Assembly (NCBI RefSeq): GCF_036324505.1
Contig: NC_086351.1
Location: 5,822,001-5,886,000 of the forward strand
Source: Eleginops maclovinus
Taxonomy: Eukaryota > Chordata > Actinopteri > Perciformes > Eleginopidae
Direction: 5' to 3'
DNA: 64,000 nt
Part shown: positions 26,902 through 39,206 of the stretch, piece by piece
Position numbering within the stretch: position 1 is the first letter of the stretch
Layout: each line of letters starts with the position of its first letter
The notes under the pieces: model-generated
The model's input: the letters and a program-made list of their open reading frames with translations, nothing else
Told to the model about the DNA's origin: nothing
Databases searched by the model: none
Program-made: the position numbers and the translations under genes

Positions 26902-29590
26902 CTGGACATTTGTGGTTAGCAGGTCTTATCAGGGGGGAAAGCGAGGTGGGGGTAGAGGAAGGTGATGGGTGGTGGCTGGATAGGGCTGGGTTGCTCTCAG
27001 GGGTCTCCTTTAATTGACACAATCTGAGTGGGCTGGCAGCACTTCAGCTGTGGCTCCTCCAGTCAATCAGATAACCTCTATAGGATGAGTTTGAATGCTC
27101 GGTCACCCCTTCAAGGCCAGGTTGGGAAGAGTTGACTTCTTTTTGACCTCTTCGAGCTATTCGTGCCAGCAGACTTCCTTTCTACAAAACCCAACTGACT
27201 CACTTATCAGCAGGCCTGTCTTCTCTGTCCTGAGAATGGTTGTTAAATTACTTAATTTAGCCAGGGGTCAGAGGTCGGATTCTGATTTGAACTGCTTGTC
27301 TAAACTCCCAGGGTACCAATCTGTTTTCAGGGGGAGATACAGAGAGTTTCACCCTACACAGAGCAGAGATAAGTCAAGAGAAAACAGCCCAAGGGAGACA
27401 GCTTTACACAGTGAGAAGTAATTAACAAAACTCCTTGCAAGAAAATGTTTCGCATTTACTCAATAGCTTAAGGTAAACACATTTATATTTAACATTACTT
27501 TAGCTTTAGATTGACCACAGAAACGTTCAATTAAAGTGTGAATTCAGCTATTTATGTCTTAATGTAAACGGTATAATGTGTCTCTTATGTGCTTGTATTG
27601 TATGGACCCACAGAAAATTCTGCATCAAAGCTCAATGTAGCATTGTGCAGGAAGCTAGTGCAAACAGAGCAAATGGAAAAGCTGTAACATACATAAATTA
27701 GAAGTAAGGATTTCTTGTTGCTCCAAAACACTTCTCGGCTAGTTAAATACTGTATTAATTACAGATCAGCCCAACCATTTACAAAACAGCAGCCCAGTAT
27801 AACTTACAGATCCCAGCAATCAATGCCTTGGCAGTTTCCAATTTTACCAAAATCCCACTGAACATGACTCTGATCAGCCTCTACTGGAGATCAAGGACAG
27901 TCATGTAGTCCCAGTAGAGATGAGTTAGCACGTTAACATTAGGAACAAATATCACATAAATGCATTGTAAAGAATGTACGGGAAGTAGATATATTGTAAA
28001 AATGTATTTTGTGTCACATATTTAGGCAATGACATGCAGCCATTCACCCAGATCAGCTTATCGTCAGCTGATCTCTTTGAAGCACTCAGTCCCAGAACAG
28101 AGAGGTCCATTCAAACACTTGGCTCTTTAAATGTAATTGTTACTGCCTCTGACTGTTTACTATTGCTTTTAGTTACTGCTATTTGTCAGCAAGTGCCAGC
28201 TTAAAAGACATTTGATGTGTGTCTAAATTCTATAAAACAACAAAGACATAAATAATGTTTAAAAAGGAGAAGACTGTTTCTGCTTCAAAACAAATTGGCT
28301 TGAAACACAATGCCCGTTATCATCTTCATGTGGCAGCAAAGCATTTCTGAGTAAACTGTCTTATGGTCATCAGAAGGGAGAGAATGTTTACTTACTTCAC
28401 TTGAAGTCTTTGTTGAACCTCTTCATAAACTCGTTGTAAAAATTTGATGGGGAACGCAAAGATATACACGACAAAAAAAGCATATGTTCTGGTTACCGCG
28501 GCTCTTAATCTCACTACCACTAAATTACCAGGAGTAATGGGGTAAAGGGAGTTTGATGAATGACTTGTCTCACAAACTGTGTTTAGCAAAGCTTCCATTA
28601 ACCACTGATGTCTTACAGGGCTCTGGGCTTATGGCCTTCTAGTAGGAGAGCTTCACTGGTCTTAGACCCTCTGCTGTTTAGGCTCAGGCAGATGTTTGAC
28701 ATGCTAAATCCAGTGGGTTTGCCCAAGTTTACACTCCTCTCAGATCCACACATGTAGCTAGAAACACACTTAACCCTAACCCATAAAAACTCACTACTTC
28801 TACTACAACCATAGCATCTATTTGGTGCATTTGTCATTTATTTAATGATAACCCAAAGAGAGTTGAACCACAATTAAGTTAGTCCCAGTCTTCATGCTGT
28901 ATTGAATGGACAACCCTCACATGACATTTCATTCTTTAGTCACAATAAACAACTCACAAAGCGTTTATTTCATTGCTACATCGCCTACGCATGTGATGAG
29001 GAACATTTCAGCTGACTTTTCCTTCAGGATCTGCCCTGAAGGCCGTGTTTACTCAACCCTATGACGCCACTGTAATTCAAGGAAAAAACCCTGACGGATG
29101 ACAATAGTGTTGATGTGTTTGTAATTACTACTCGTTGCTAATAGAGGTCTGTAGAAGTAATACAGGCCTTTTAAATAGCTGAAAACAGGCACCATCCTTC
29201 CCTTCTACTACACAGCATTGTTCCTGTCACAACAACATCTCTGGACCTCCTTAATCTCGTGGAGCCTCACCACATTCATGAGCTTTGCAGGCAAAATGCT
29301 GCGGACCCAATCATACAAAGGGCAAACACGTGTTTTGTGTCACAGAGTAATCCGTAGGGTCCATGTAATTGATACAGTATGTGGCGTTGGCGTGCTGCTG
29401 GATGGTGGCCCAGATCGATGAAAAGGGTGACATCATGGCTCTATTTTTGGAGCCCTGAGTTTAGGGTGATCACTGTGCTTTAGAAAATCATGGAGGAATG
29501 TTCATATGAATCAATTTCAACCTGCAGGAACATACACAGGCAACCAGGGACTACCAGCACACAGTCACACACAAATAAACCCTGTTAGCC

Positions 29591-29693
<103 letters not shown>

Positions 29694-32600
29694 CTGTGGT
29701 TCCAGTGTGGCTTCCTACTGCCATGAGCACTGCTTGATTGGTAGCGTGATAATGACCGTAGGAAGATGGTACATGGGATATCTCCTCTTGATTTACATAG
29801 TAAAGCATTCGGACTCAGCCGCACATCAGGAACGCATCTGTGTGCTATTAACCACTTGTCCAAACCCCCAGTCCAGTCCCATATCTCCATTACCCTTCCA
29901 TTACCTACCATAGCCCACAAAATATGCTCTTCACTGGACGAGCAGTGCACTGGGGTTCACTTTTTATGATAAAGATACACAGGGATTCATTGGGGCAAAT
30001 GTTGCAGTAACTACTGAGCCACACTGGCATAACATTGGGATACTGAGGCAGGTTGGATTTACAGCCCTGCCCTTGTTTAAAAGTGCAGAGTATAAAGTCA
30101 AATAATAACGTGCCGACAATGCCTGACTAATTCAATTCTGTGTTTACTTCAGGAAAACGTTTTTTGTCCTCGAATGCCGAGCTGTTGTTCATTGGGTCCA
30201 TGTCAAATAAAGTGCATGCCCTGAGCTGGAAACAACAACCCATGACTGAACAAAGCTTTCTTTCAGCTTCATATCAAACACTAAACCATATTTAAGAAGT
30301 CTAATGAAAACGTCTAATGAAACGTAACGGTTTAGATCAGAATGTATTTCTTGCTAAGACCCACACAGCTTTGCATGCTACAGCTGTTTCTCTCTGCATC
30401 ACATAGTAGTTCAGTCTAGCATCAAATATGATAGTAAATGTGTTTGTTTTATTGAATTGTTTTTTTGTGTACAGAGAGAGTTCATCAGCAGCAGATGTAG
30501 ACAAAGGTCTTTATGTCTTTATAATGCATGACAGTCGAGACTGGCAACACATTGTTCACTTAGGAAACAGCATTTCACAGTGGAAGTCCCCTTGTTCCAC
30601 AATGATAAACACAGTGTGATATGGTGGAAAGCTCCACAATAAGCAAGTGAGGGGACTTCGGTTTCAAAGCCTGTTTACAATAAATGAACAGGCAAGTATT
30701 TGAACACACAGGGTCTTCTTCAAACCACTGCAAATGAAATGCACAGCATATCTGGACAGTATTTGGCCGAAACCTGCTCAGTGTTTTCTTCTTCTGCTTC
30801 TCATCCCATCTTTGAGTATTGCCACTCTTTTTACAGAACAGAACAGAACAGAACAAACTCCTAATGTATTTGCAAACTCTCAGAGGTCAACCTCACCTGG
30901 AGTTCCACGTCCCTGTCCTGTTCCCAAGTGTAACAGTTTTCCTCTCAGATACTCTAGCAGGTGCAAGGAGGAAGCAGCACCAACCCTTAGCACAGCTTGA
31001 AACCCAAGATCTTCATGTCATTAGGAACTGGAGTTATGCACTTACTTTCTCCAGAAATGCCCCCTGCAACCTTCTTAGATGTGAAGAGAACTCGCTGCTG
31101 GTTCCACAAGAAATTACCTTTATCCTGTGGACCTTCATGAACGCTTTCACAGACTTTGTGGATAGAGATCTCGGTTAGGATAATGTCTCTGTTTACTGAG
31201 TGGAAAGTAATGCAGCGTTGCTGTTTTGGTTAAAGCTTGAGTTTCGATTATGTTTTAGTACTTGGAGACCGTTGTCTGGCTTGAGTACAGGTGTGTGATA
31301 AATCGCTTGGAGAGACATCGAGCAGATACCTTTGCGATAAAGTTTCAGACTCTTTGGCAGATTGAAAGTTGCTGTTAACCTTTACATCAGTGAGTGAAAG
31401 AATTTCTTCATCAATGTGAGAATAACAAAGCCACAGCCGAGCTTTGATTCAGTATATTTATTTTAGGGAAACACGCAACGTTTCAGAATGTGATCCGTAA
31501 GCTGAAAATAGTGTGTAAATTACCCGGATAGGCTTGTTTGATGTTTTGCATCATTAAGTCCTGATGCTTTTTTCAGTAGCAGCCACAGAATCAAAGCTGG
31601 AACATGATAATGAACATAATCAAGATCAAATACACTGTGTCAGTGTGTGCTATAACTCACCAGAAATAGTCTGTGTGGACTTTAATTTAAAAACAATGAA
31701 ATACGATTACATTCTGTAAAGCTTCGTCCCAGGCGGATCACAGAAAGACCAACCGTTGTGCCAGGAATTGTTGCGGTCGCTCTGAAATTCTAGGTATTAT
31801 AAATATTTTGTTCCCTCTGCGGTTTGGCGTGTGTCATTACAGTGAGGAAATAACACTGACTCGCTCCCTTGTGTAAGCTGAACTTTTCATCTTCTATGTG
31901 TATAAATTAAATGTGGCTTGACTCCCTGCATAAATTCCACTGAAGGGTTATGACTTTGATTTCTTCATTGTGGAAGAGGAGTATTGTGGTTGGATGGTTT
32001 ATGAAACAAGTTATACTGGAGAAGAATCTAGGGAAAAGAGCTTTTGCTTTGGATCCCTGCCCCTGTATGGAGGCAGATGATGAATCAGCCAGTTGTTTAC
32101 AGGGCACAGATCAGTCACAAATTCTTAATTTAGACAATGGACATGCTGAAAGAGGGCTTTGACCTGGATGTTGTCCCTGCGGAAAGGGACAAACCCTGTG
32201 GGAAGGAAGGGCTATTGTGGTCTATCTCCAAGTGGATGACAACAAAAATATCCCACTTGATGATGGTTTCAAGTTTGTTTCCACTAACCAACCAAAGCAA
32301 ACAATGGTCAGTCAGTCAGGAATAGTGTTTAACCTCTTCTGCAGCCACCACACCACGCCATTATGTGTTGGTGCTGGCTCCTACTCTGACACTTTCTGCC
32401 TCACAAACAACTCATCCCTGACTGACAGTTTCGGGGAGAGGAAGCTGAGTTTACAATATGATTTGTTCCTGGGCTTATATATGTTTTCATTTAATATGAG
32501 ATGAAATTTGCCGACGTTTTTGGCACAGTTGGAGCCAGGTGAGGTTGGGATAAGCAATTATTTAATACTCAGCAGCTTGCCAAGGACTCAGGAAGGGGAC

Positions 32601-34882
32601 GCCTCAGTGTTTGACCTCAGGATATGAGGCCAGGAAAGACAAATGATAAGCTAAAAGTGACCAACAACAGCTCAGACATGGCACAAAGACACATGCTGCC
32701 ACTGGTTGGCTAGATCATTTGAAGTGTTTAGGCTAGACTCAGGATATACGAGCATTATTTGAAACAAATTAATGATAGGGTCAAGGAAAACATGTCTTAA
32801 AGTATACAAATGATGAGTACTAACACAATTGCTTTGAATTTATTTTTGAAAAAACTAAATCTTATGCAGGTTGGCCCCACAATAACACCATATGTTGTTT
32901 TTATTCTTGACATTTCTCACTTCTATGACAGAGCAGTTGGTGTGAACACTCCCACCAGCCAGCACTACCCAAAAAGTGCAGTTTAGAGTGTGAGAAGTGA
33001 AGTGAGAACCCGTTTTTGTTTGTTTGTTTGTTTTGCAAAAGAGATGGTCCTATCCCAAATGGAAGTGCTATTTATAATTTGAGCTTTGTTCTGCTGCTTT
33101 TATTTATCGTCACTGTGTGATTGTGCCAGGAGCTATCATTTGAGGACTGTTGCTTTTATTTATAATATCTACCAGGCAGCTAATATTGAAATTCAAGTTG
33201 AAGTAAAACATGATGTCCACAATGATTGAACAAATTGCAAATTGCATGACTTATTTGTAATAACTTAGGTTTCATTTTCAAGGCTGTTACAGTAAGTAAG
33301 GCCACATCTGCAAAAGAAAAGCAAAATAGGTCCCTTGGAGAAAATGACTGAAGATTGAGTCATGGGATAGTACATGGCTGGGGAGGGGAAGGTCTGGCAA
33401 TAATTTCCTTCTAGAGGTAAAACAAAAACACAACAAAACAACAGGGAAGGATAATTAGTGTTTAGATAGGCTTTAAACAGGTCTCCAGTTGTCATTAACC
33501 ACCAGTAACAGATGCCAGAGAGCTGATGAGGCTCAGGTTTGCTGCATTCCTGTGCGAGAAGAGGCCGGTTACTGTACTGAAGGTGTCCAATCGTTGGCTT
33601 TGACCTTGGCCTGAGGAACGGCTGTGGTCATTCGAGCCGCTCACTTTATTTCCCTTGAGACAAAAACAAAATATCTCATTGAAAGTCCAAAGTTCTCCCG
33701 CCCTGCTTGGATAATGATGTATAGATTCCATTAGTGGGGGGGGGGGGATTAGGCTCAGCGGGAGCGAGGACATAATTCATAATTGAAGAGAAAAGGAAGG
33801 AAGCTCGACAGGAAGACAGCACATAGGTCCATCCCTACCGTGCGCTGCAGAAAACAAAGAGACCATCGTCTGGCTCCCGTGGGGATCGAGGGGGTGGCCT
33901 GGAAAGCTTGTAACCATAGTGACAGCTCTGTCATTTAGCCCCGAGCGCTGTAGGTCAGGCGCTCTGTAGTGTACATAGCATCAGCCAAGAGTCAGCAAGA
34001 TCAAAATCTGCCCTGAAAAAGCATAGGCTCTGTTAAACCAACTACAGCTGGCAGAGGAGCTTTTTCCTAAACAGGGCTACAAGTTAGAAAACTTCACAGC
34101 ACAGCATTTTTCAGAGCCCTCGTTCCCCCACCTGGCATGTAAAGCATGCTAACCCCCCACACATTATAGGATTTTTATTGAGTAAAGTGATTCTTGGGCT
34201 TGTGTTGTAGGATTTCTGGCAATTTGTTTTGCTCTTTCTGGGAAACTTCAGATTCAGTTTTCTTTTGAATATATTCATATGGCTCAGGACCATGATGAGA
34301 TATGGAGCACAATCAGAACATCAAAAGAAAACCCAAAACTATGGCAATATTTGTCTCCAAATTACTTTTGGTTAATCTGATTTGATAAACAACATTTATT
34401 CAAACACAGATGTGAGGTTTAAAGGATACTTCGGGAAAAACCTCAAGATAAAAACTCAAGATACTTATTTTATACTGTGTTTTTTTTCAAGATATTGACG
34501 CACAAAGGACAAAACAAGCAACACAACAATCAACCTCAATAATTACATTTGAATATGGTTGAATTAGCTGCTCCTTGAAAGTACCATTTGAATCTTTTTT
34601 AAGTTTGTCAGATCTGTTTTATTAATTTCCTCTAAACTGAATAGGTGTTTCTAATAAAGTGGCCATGTACATTCCTGTGTTTTTTGAGGTACGTGCATTT
34701 TACCGTGTACGGGCTCAAGACAGATGAAGCAGTGAAAACTGACCTGCCTCCCTCTAGTCTCTTGCTTGACCACGTATCCTGCAATAGGCCGGTCAGTGTT
34801 TGCATTGCAGACGCCCCCCCCCCTGAGTTTGGATCTAATGTGGCTTGACGTTCGTCTGTGTGTGTGTTTGTTCTTGTCTCAG

Positions 34883-35041
34883 GGTGGCCAAATGAACGGT
34901 TTAGCCTGAGGACCAAAGATCACAGGCCCTGATCCAACAGCACGGCGAAAGAAAAGGAGAGAGAAGCGTGATCATTTTTCTCCAACTCCTCATTACACTA
35001 TGAGCTCGGATTGAGGACGCGCTTCAAAGTTTTATTTTGTG
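34883..35041 (+). other. eva1b: Candidate 5' UTR exon of EVA1B
   Basis: A strong donor site occurs at 35041/35042 (TTTTGTG then gtaagt), 1.4 kb before the acceptor of the ATG-containing EVA1B exon. A pyrimidine-rich acceptor-like TTCTTGTCTCAG ends at 34882. The segment between has no long open frame, as expected for a leader exon. Alternatively transcription starts within this segment and only the donor is used. No TATA box is obvious. Confidence 0.35.
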
Positions 35042-36484
35042 GTAAGTTTCTATATTTTATCCACCTTCCACTTTCTGTTTACTTGTACTTATACAGGAAA
35101 ATATGAGCTGTGTTCATTGGTGAGCCACATGGCATACATGTGTGTGGTTTTATGATTGCTTTTTACTAGAAGCTAAATGAACAAATAAGCACAAATGCAG
35201 CATTAATCATTGAGGTATTCAGCTTGTGATATAAATCTGGCATTGAGGTTATTAGTGGGTGAACTTTGGAGATACATGCGAACACAAACATGTGGATTGT
35301 GCAATTTGAGGACATCCATATGATCTGTGTGAAGACATGTGGCTTGACTTAGAGAAGTGTGCACACGTAAGCGTGGGATGCCTTCAGAGTTCATCATCAT
35401 TTCACATGAACAGAAAGCACATGTTGGATGGGAATGGCACTAACCTTAAGCTGGAAGCATAAAGAGCCCCTCCTTTTATATTAAAGTGACCTTTCCTCTG
35501 TTGCCATCAACACTTGTATGTGTTTCATGGTGCAACAGTGTGATGTCATCAAGCCATGGAAATGGAAAATGTTCCCAGAATGGCAAAGCACAGAGTCAGC
35601 GGGAAAGGGCAGCAGGGTGGAGGAGGAGGGGAGCTGAGGAAGGTTATAGCAGAGGAAATGTGGTATTCAATGAAGGCATATGAAATAAATGTGTTTTGTC
35701 AGATGTAAAACAGGCCGGTTTCTCCTAAAGACTACTGAGAGGTAGAATCAAGGTGACACAGAGGATGTAGATAATTGTTGAAAACTGAAAACAGATTGCA
35801 AAGGAGAAACAACATGAACTGTTCTTATATCTTTTGTAGTGCACAGCTCCAACAGTTGTACTTCAACAAAGACTTCCTTGGGAGTGCAAGGACTCACGGC
35901 CGCACACGGGGAATGGTTTAAAACAAAAACACAATAGAGCTCCTGAGACTGACAGGAAGCCAGGAGGACAGACAGCTTAAATGTCAGGGACAAAAGTCCA
36001 AACAAAACACATACATTTAACAACACACTGCTCTTTCCCTCAGGGCTGCACAAATTGATCTGGGAGTCCCATCAGGCAGGAAGGATTCCTTTGTGGCTAC
36101 TTGAAAAATTGACTTTTGACCTCTTTTATAGAGGGCTGTCATGGTTCAGAGAGAACTGCAGAGGCAGAGTGCCATGTGCCAAATACGTTATGATGATCCC
36201 AGATGAAGTCAGTGTTTAGAAAGACACAGAGGAGCTTTTGTTTGACACTTGGAGGCCTTATCCAACCCAGCCGGAGGCATTTGAAGAAGTACCATGGTCA
36301 GTGGGTTTGACATCCAGGCGCTGCAGAGAATGTGACACTGTAGGAAGGATGCTTGGGAAATAGTTCAAAGACTTTCGGCACCTGGAAAAGCATTAATAGG
36401 GTGCCTAGTTGCATTGTACGCCAAAGTCAGATGTGTCATATGTTTTTTGTTTTTCAGGTGTGAAAATATCAAGCAAAGATCACC

Positions 36485-37079
36485 ATGGATGTGAAGAAAA
36501 AAGAAATGGACCTCCTGAGCAACAGCATAGCTGCATATGCACACATAAAAGGTAAGTCACATTGCAGCCACACAATAATACTCCCTGTGTTAGTGATCTC
36601 TAACGAAAAGAATTGAGTAACAACCTTTAACTCTATTTGATCTCCTTTCTTTAGCAAACCCAGAGAGCTTCGGCCTTTACTTTGTGCTTGGAGTGTGTTT
36701 CGGCCTGGTGCTGACACTCTGCCTCCTGGTCATCCGCATCTCCTGCAAGCCGCGGACCAACGTCGCCCCCTCAACGCCTGAGAAAAAACACTTAAAGGAT
36801 ATCAGCGAGGAGGACGAAGAGAGCGAGGACGATGAAGATGAAGATGGGGACGACGTAGAGGCACCCATCCCTTTGCCAAGCACAGAAATCCCTGTTGAAA
36901 ATCATATCGGGCAATCGAACGGGACACTGAGTGTGAACGTGTTTACTTCGGCTGAGGAGCTTGAAAGGGCACAGCGTCTGGAGGAGAGGGAGCGCATCAT
37001 ACGTGAGATCTGGAGGAACGGCCAGCCTGATATCCTTGGGTCGGGAACAGGGACTATTGGCAGAGTACATTACTACTAA
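36485..37079 (+). CDS. eva1b: EVA1B (FAM176B) single-pass membrane protein
   Basis: Two coding exons, 36485-36551 and 36655-37079, join in phase to 163 aa; human EVA1B is about 165. The ATG sits in a good context (CACCATGG) 27 bases after acceptor TTTTTCAG (exon start 36458). The donor is AAAAG/gtaag and the second acceptor TTCTTTAG. The N-terminus MDVKKKEMDLLSNSIAAYAH and residues 24-49, including transmembrane segment GLYFVLGVCFGLVLTLCLLV, are near-identical to human EVA1B. An acidic stretch (residues 74-91, mostly E/D) follows. The family signature NVFTSAEELERAQRLEERER and the terminal GRVHYY are intact. The EVA1 family acts at endomembranes, and EVA1A is linked to autophagy and cell death; EVA1B itself is little characterised. 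EVA1A is excluded because the N-terminus and HYY ending are of the B type. The gene is convergent with SH3D21. Confidence 0.95.
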
Positions 37080-37525
37080 GATAAATGAGGCTTCAAGGGA
37101 AACACTCTGTGAAGGACAGGCATAGACCTTTTTGCGGGCCCGATGTCCCTGAAGCCTATGAGACTTGTGTTGGATACAATGCCACGTCATGGAAACAGGA
37201 CAACAGTGATGTGACTTTTTGACGGGACAATACTCGGCCTTGACAGAGCCGAACTATGTGATATTGCACTTCTCATGTAGCAATGTTATTTTAAACTGAC
37301 TACATGAAATTTTAACCAACAGGTGTGTTAAGGACTGATCATCAGTATGAATGTGGTAGCTGAATGACACTTGAAGTAGTCAGTCTATTCAAATGTATGG
37401 CGCTTAATGACAAAAATGCACACAAGTATAGGATTATGTATATTATAAGTGGAAAATGGATGCATATAAGGACAATGTATGTACTGTATTTTGCTATTAA
37501 AACTGTTTTTGTTTGCAGTGAGGAC
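37080..37525 (+). other. eva1b: EVA1B 3' UTR
   Basis: The non-coding stretch runs from the TAA at 37077-37079 to a likely cleavage site shortly after ATTAAA at 37496-37501. That hexamer is followed by the T/G-rich CTGTTTTTGTTTGCAGTG, a plausible downstream element. This predicts a compact 3' UTR of roughly 430 nt. Confidence 0.55.
37496..37501 (+). terminator. eva1b: Probable EVA1B poly(A) signal ATTAAA
   Basis: ATTAAA is the common variant hexamer. It is the first good candidate after the stop codon and is followed by a GT-rich element within 10-25 bases. Confidence 0.5.
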
Positions 37526-38485
37526 AGTTTTCCTCTAGATGGGTGAGTTTGTGGGACATAGAAAATACTCTAAGTGTTTGTGTAAGGAAATTCAAATGTT
37601 TAAAAAAGCACATATAAATCAATTCGGGAGGGGGGGGTCAGAATACACAGTATAATGTCAAGACAATTACATTTGGAGTCTATAATTTATGAGTTCCTTA
37701 AATCCATGTCTGTGTTTTCAGGGATAATTCCACCAAAGGAAATGACAGAATTAAAGTATTACGCTTAAATCATTTGCTGTTGTTTCTCTTCATAATGCTC
37801 AGACATTAACAGAGCTAATTTTCTTTGTACCTTCAAGCCATTGATTTATATACAAGATAAAGAGAGAGAGAACATCTGCTAATAAGAATAATTGGAAGGT
37901 CATTTTTTGCAATTTGTTTTTTCTGCCTAAGGTTTAATTTGCAGGAGCTTCAACAGGGCAGTTACGCTTTTTACAAGGCTCTAGTTAATCAGACGTCATG
38001 AGAGATATTCTGATAACAGAGATAATTGGACACGGTAATGTCATTGCCTCTTTATAGGAAATGAAAACAACTTAAAATGTGAGGTCTGAAAGCTAGTACA
38101 GAGGACAACTCGTAACCAGGCTCTAACGTAGCCTAGATATCAAGCGCACCCCTAGCGTAAAGGCGGTCCATTTAACCTGTCAACACCTGGGACGTTTGCT
38201 GATGTTACTATTGCACCTGACCCACTTACCACGAAAAGTCCAGCCATGTTGCATGCTACTTTTTTATGGCTTAAATATTCGCAAATGCCTCGCTCATTCC
38301 CACGTTTTCGTCGGTCATGGCAGCTGTCCACACACGTATTGAGTTTTCCTGTTGATCTTGTGACCGCAGCGCCTCCTCAAGGTAAGTGCTGCTAATTGTA
38401 TGGTGAAGGATGCCTTGGTTGTTTAACGATAGCAACGAGACTATACATAGATATTCCGTTGGTCCACCACATCCTCCTAACCGAT
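37526..38485. other. Intergenic stretch between convergent genes
   Basis: Nothing is recognised apart from a short G run near 37630 and a small GA repeat near 37862. No exon-like segment has splice support. Confidence 0.5.
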
Positions 38486-39206
38486 GTGTCAACAACTGTT
38501 CGATGGACTGCTGTGTACTTAATGTAATTTACAGACATTCATGGTTAATCCTACAGAGTTTGGTGATCCCCTGACCACCATGAGGCTTGCGTTTTTGAGT
38601 CAAATCTGCTGAATTGCCATGAAATTTGGTACAGATAGCCCTTTCAAGAATCCTAGATAATACATGTCTTTCTTCCTCAGTCTTCCTGACTTTTTATCTA
38701 GTGCCACCACCAGCAGGTCAAATACTTCACTTCCAGTGAGCACTTTAAATGCCTCAGACATTCCTGGTTCCCAAAGGGATGCATCCTCAAAATTATTATG
38801 AACCCATAACTTGTGCTGTACTGACAGCAACCGTTTTGATTGGGAATGAAATATTCTAACAACTTTTTGGTCGGTTGCCAAATAATTTGTGTGAGGCATT
38901 ATTTGATCCCAGACACTGAAGGTACACCTCAATTGTTTTGTATTCAGTGCGACCAGCAGGATTAGTTTAAGTGAAGTTTCTGGACCGGTATTGGTCAATT
39001 CCATGGACATTCATGTTTCCCAAGGCAGTCTGACCTTTTATCTCATTTAAAACGTAGCCTAAGCTTTTTTCCAAAACTAGATTTGCAACCAAATAGCCAA
39101 CCTGCGAAACTGGCATTCCCATCAGCCTCATCTGTCCTGTACTGGCATTGTTAGACTGTGAGCTTGCTGACATTAGCATTTAGCTCAAAGCACTGCTTAA
39201 GTACAC
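38486..39206. repeat. Degenerate dispersed fish repeat (class unresolved)
   Basis: Several phrases match a repeat I recognise as common in perch-like fishes: GCCATGAAATTTGGTACAGA (near 38617), TTTGGTGATCCCCTGAC (near 38560), TTTTTATCTAGTGCCACCA (near 38690), CCCATCAGCCTCATCTGT (near 39118) and TTAGCATTTAGCTCAAAGCA (near 39174). They occur in the usual order, though the copy is diverged and partly deleted. No coding capacity or clear terminal repeats are visible, so the class (non-autonomous DNA element or other) is not assigned. Confidence 0.6.
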
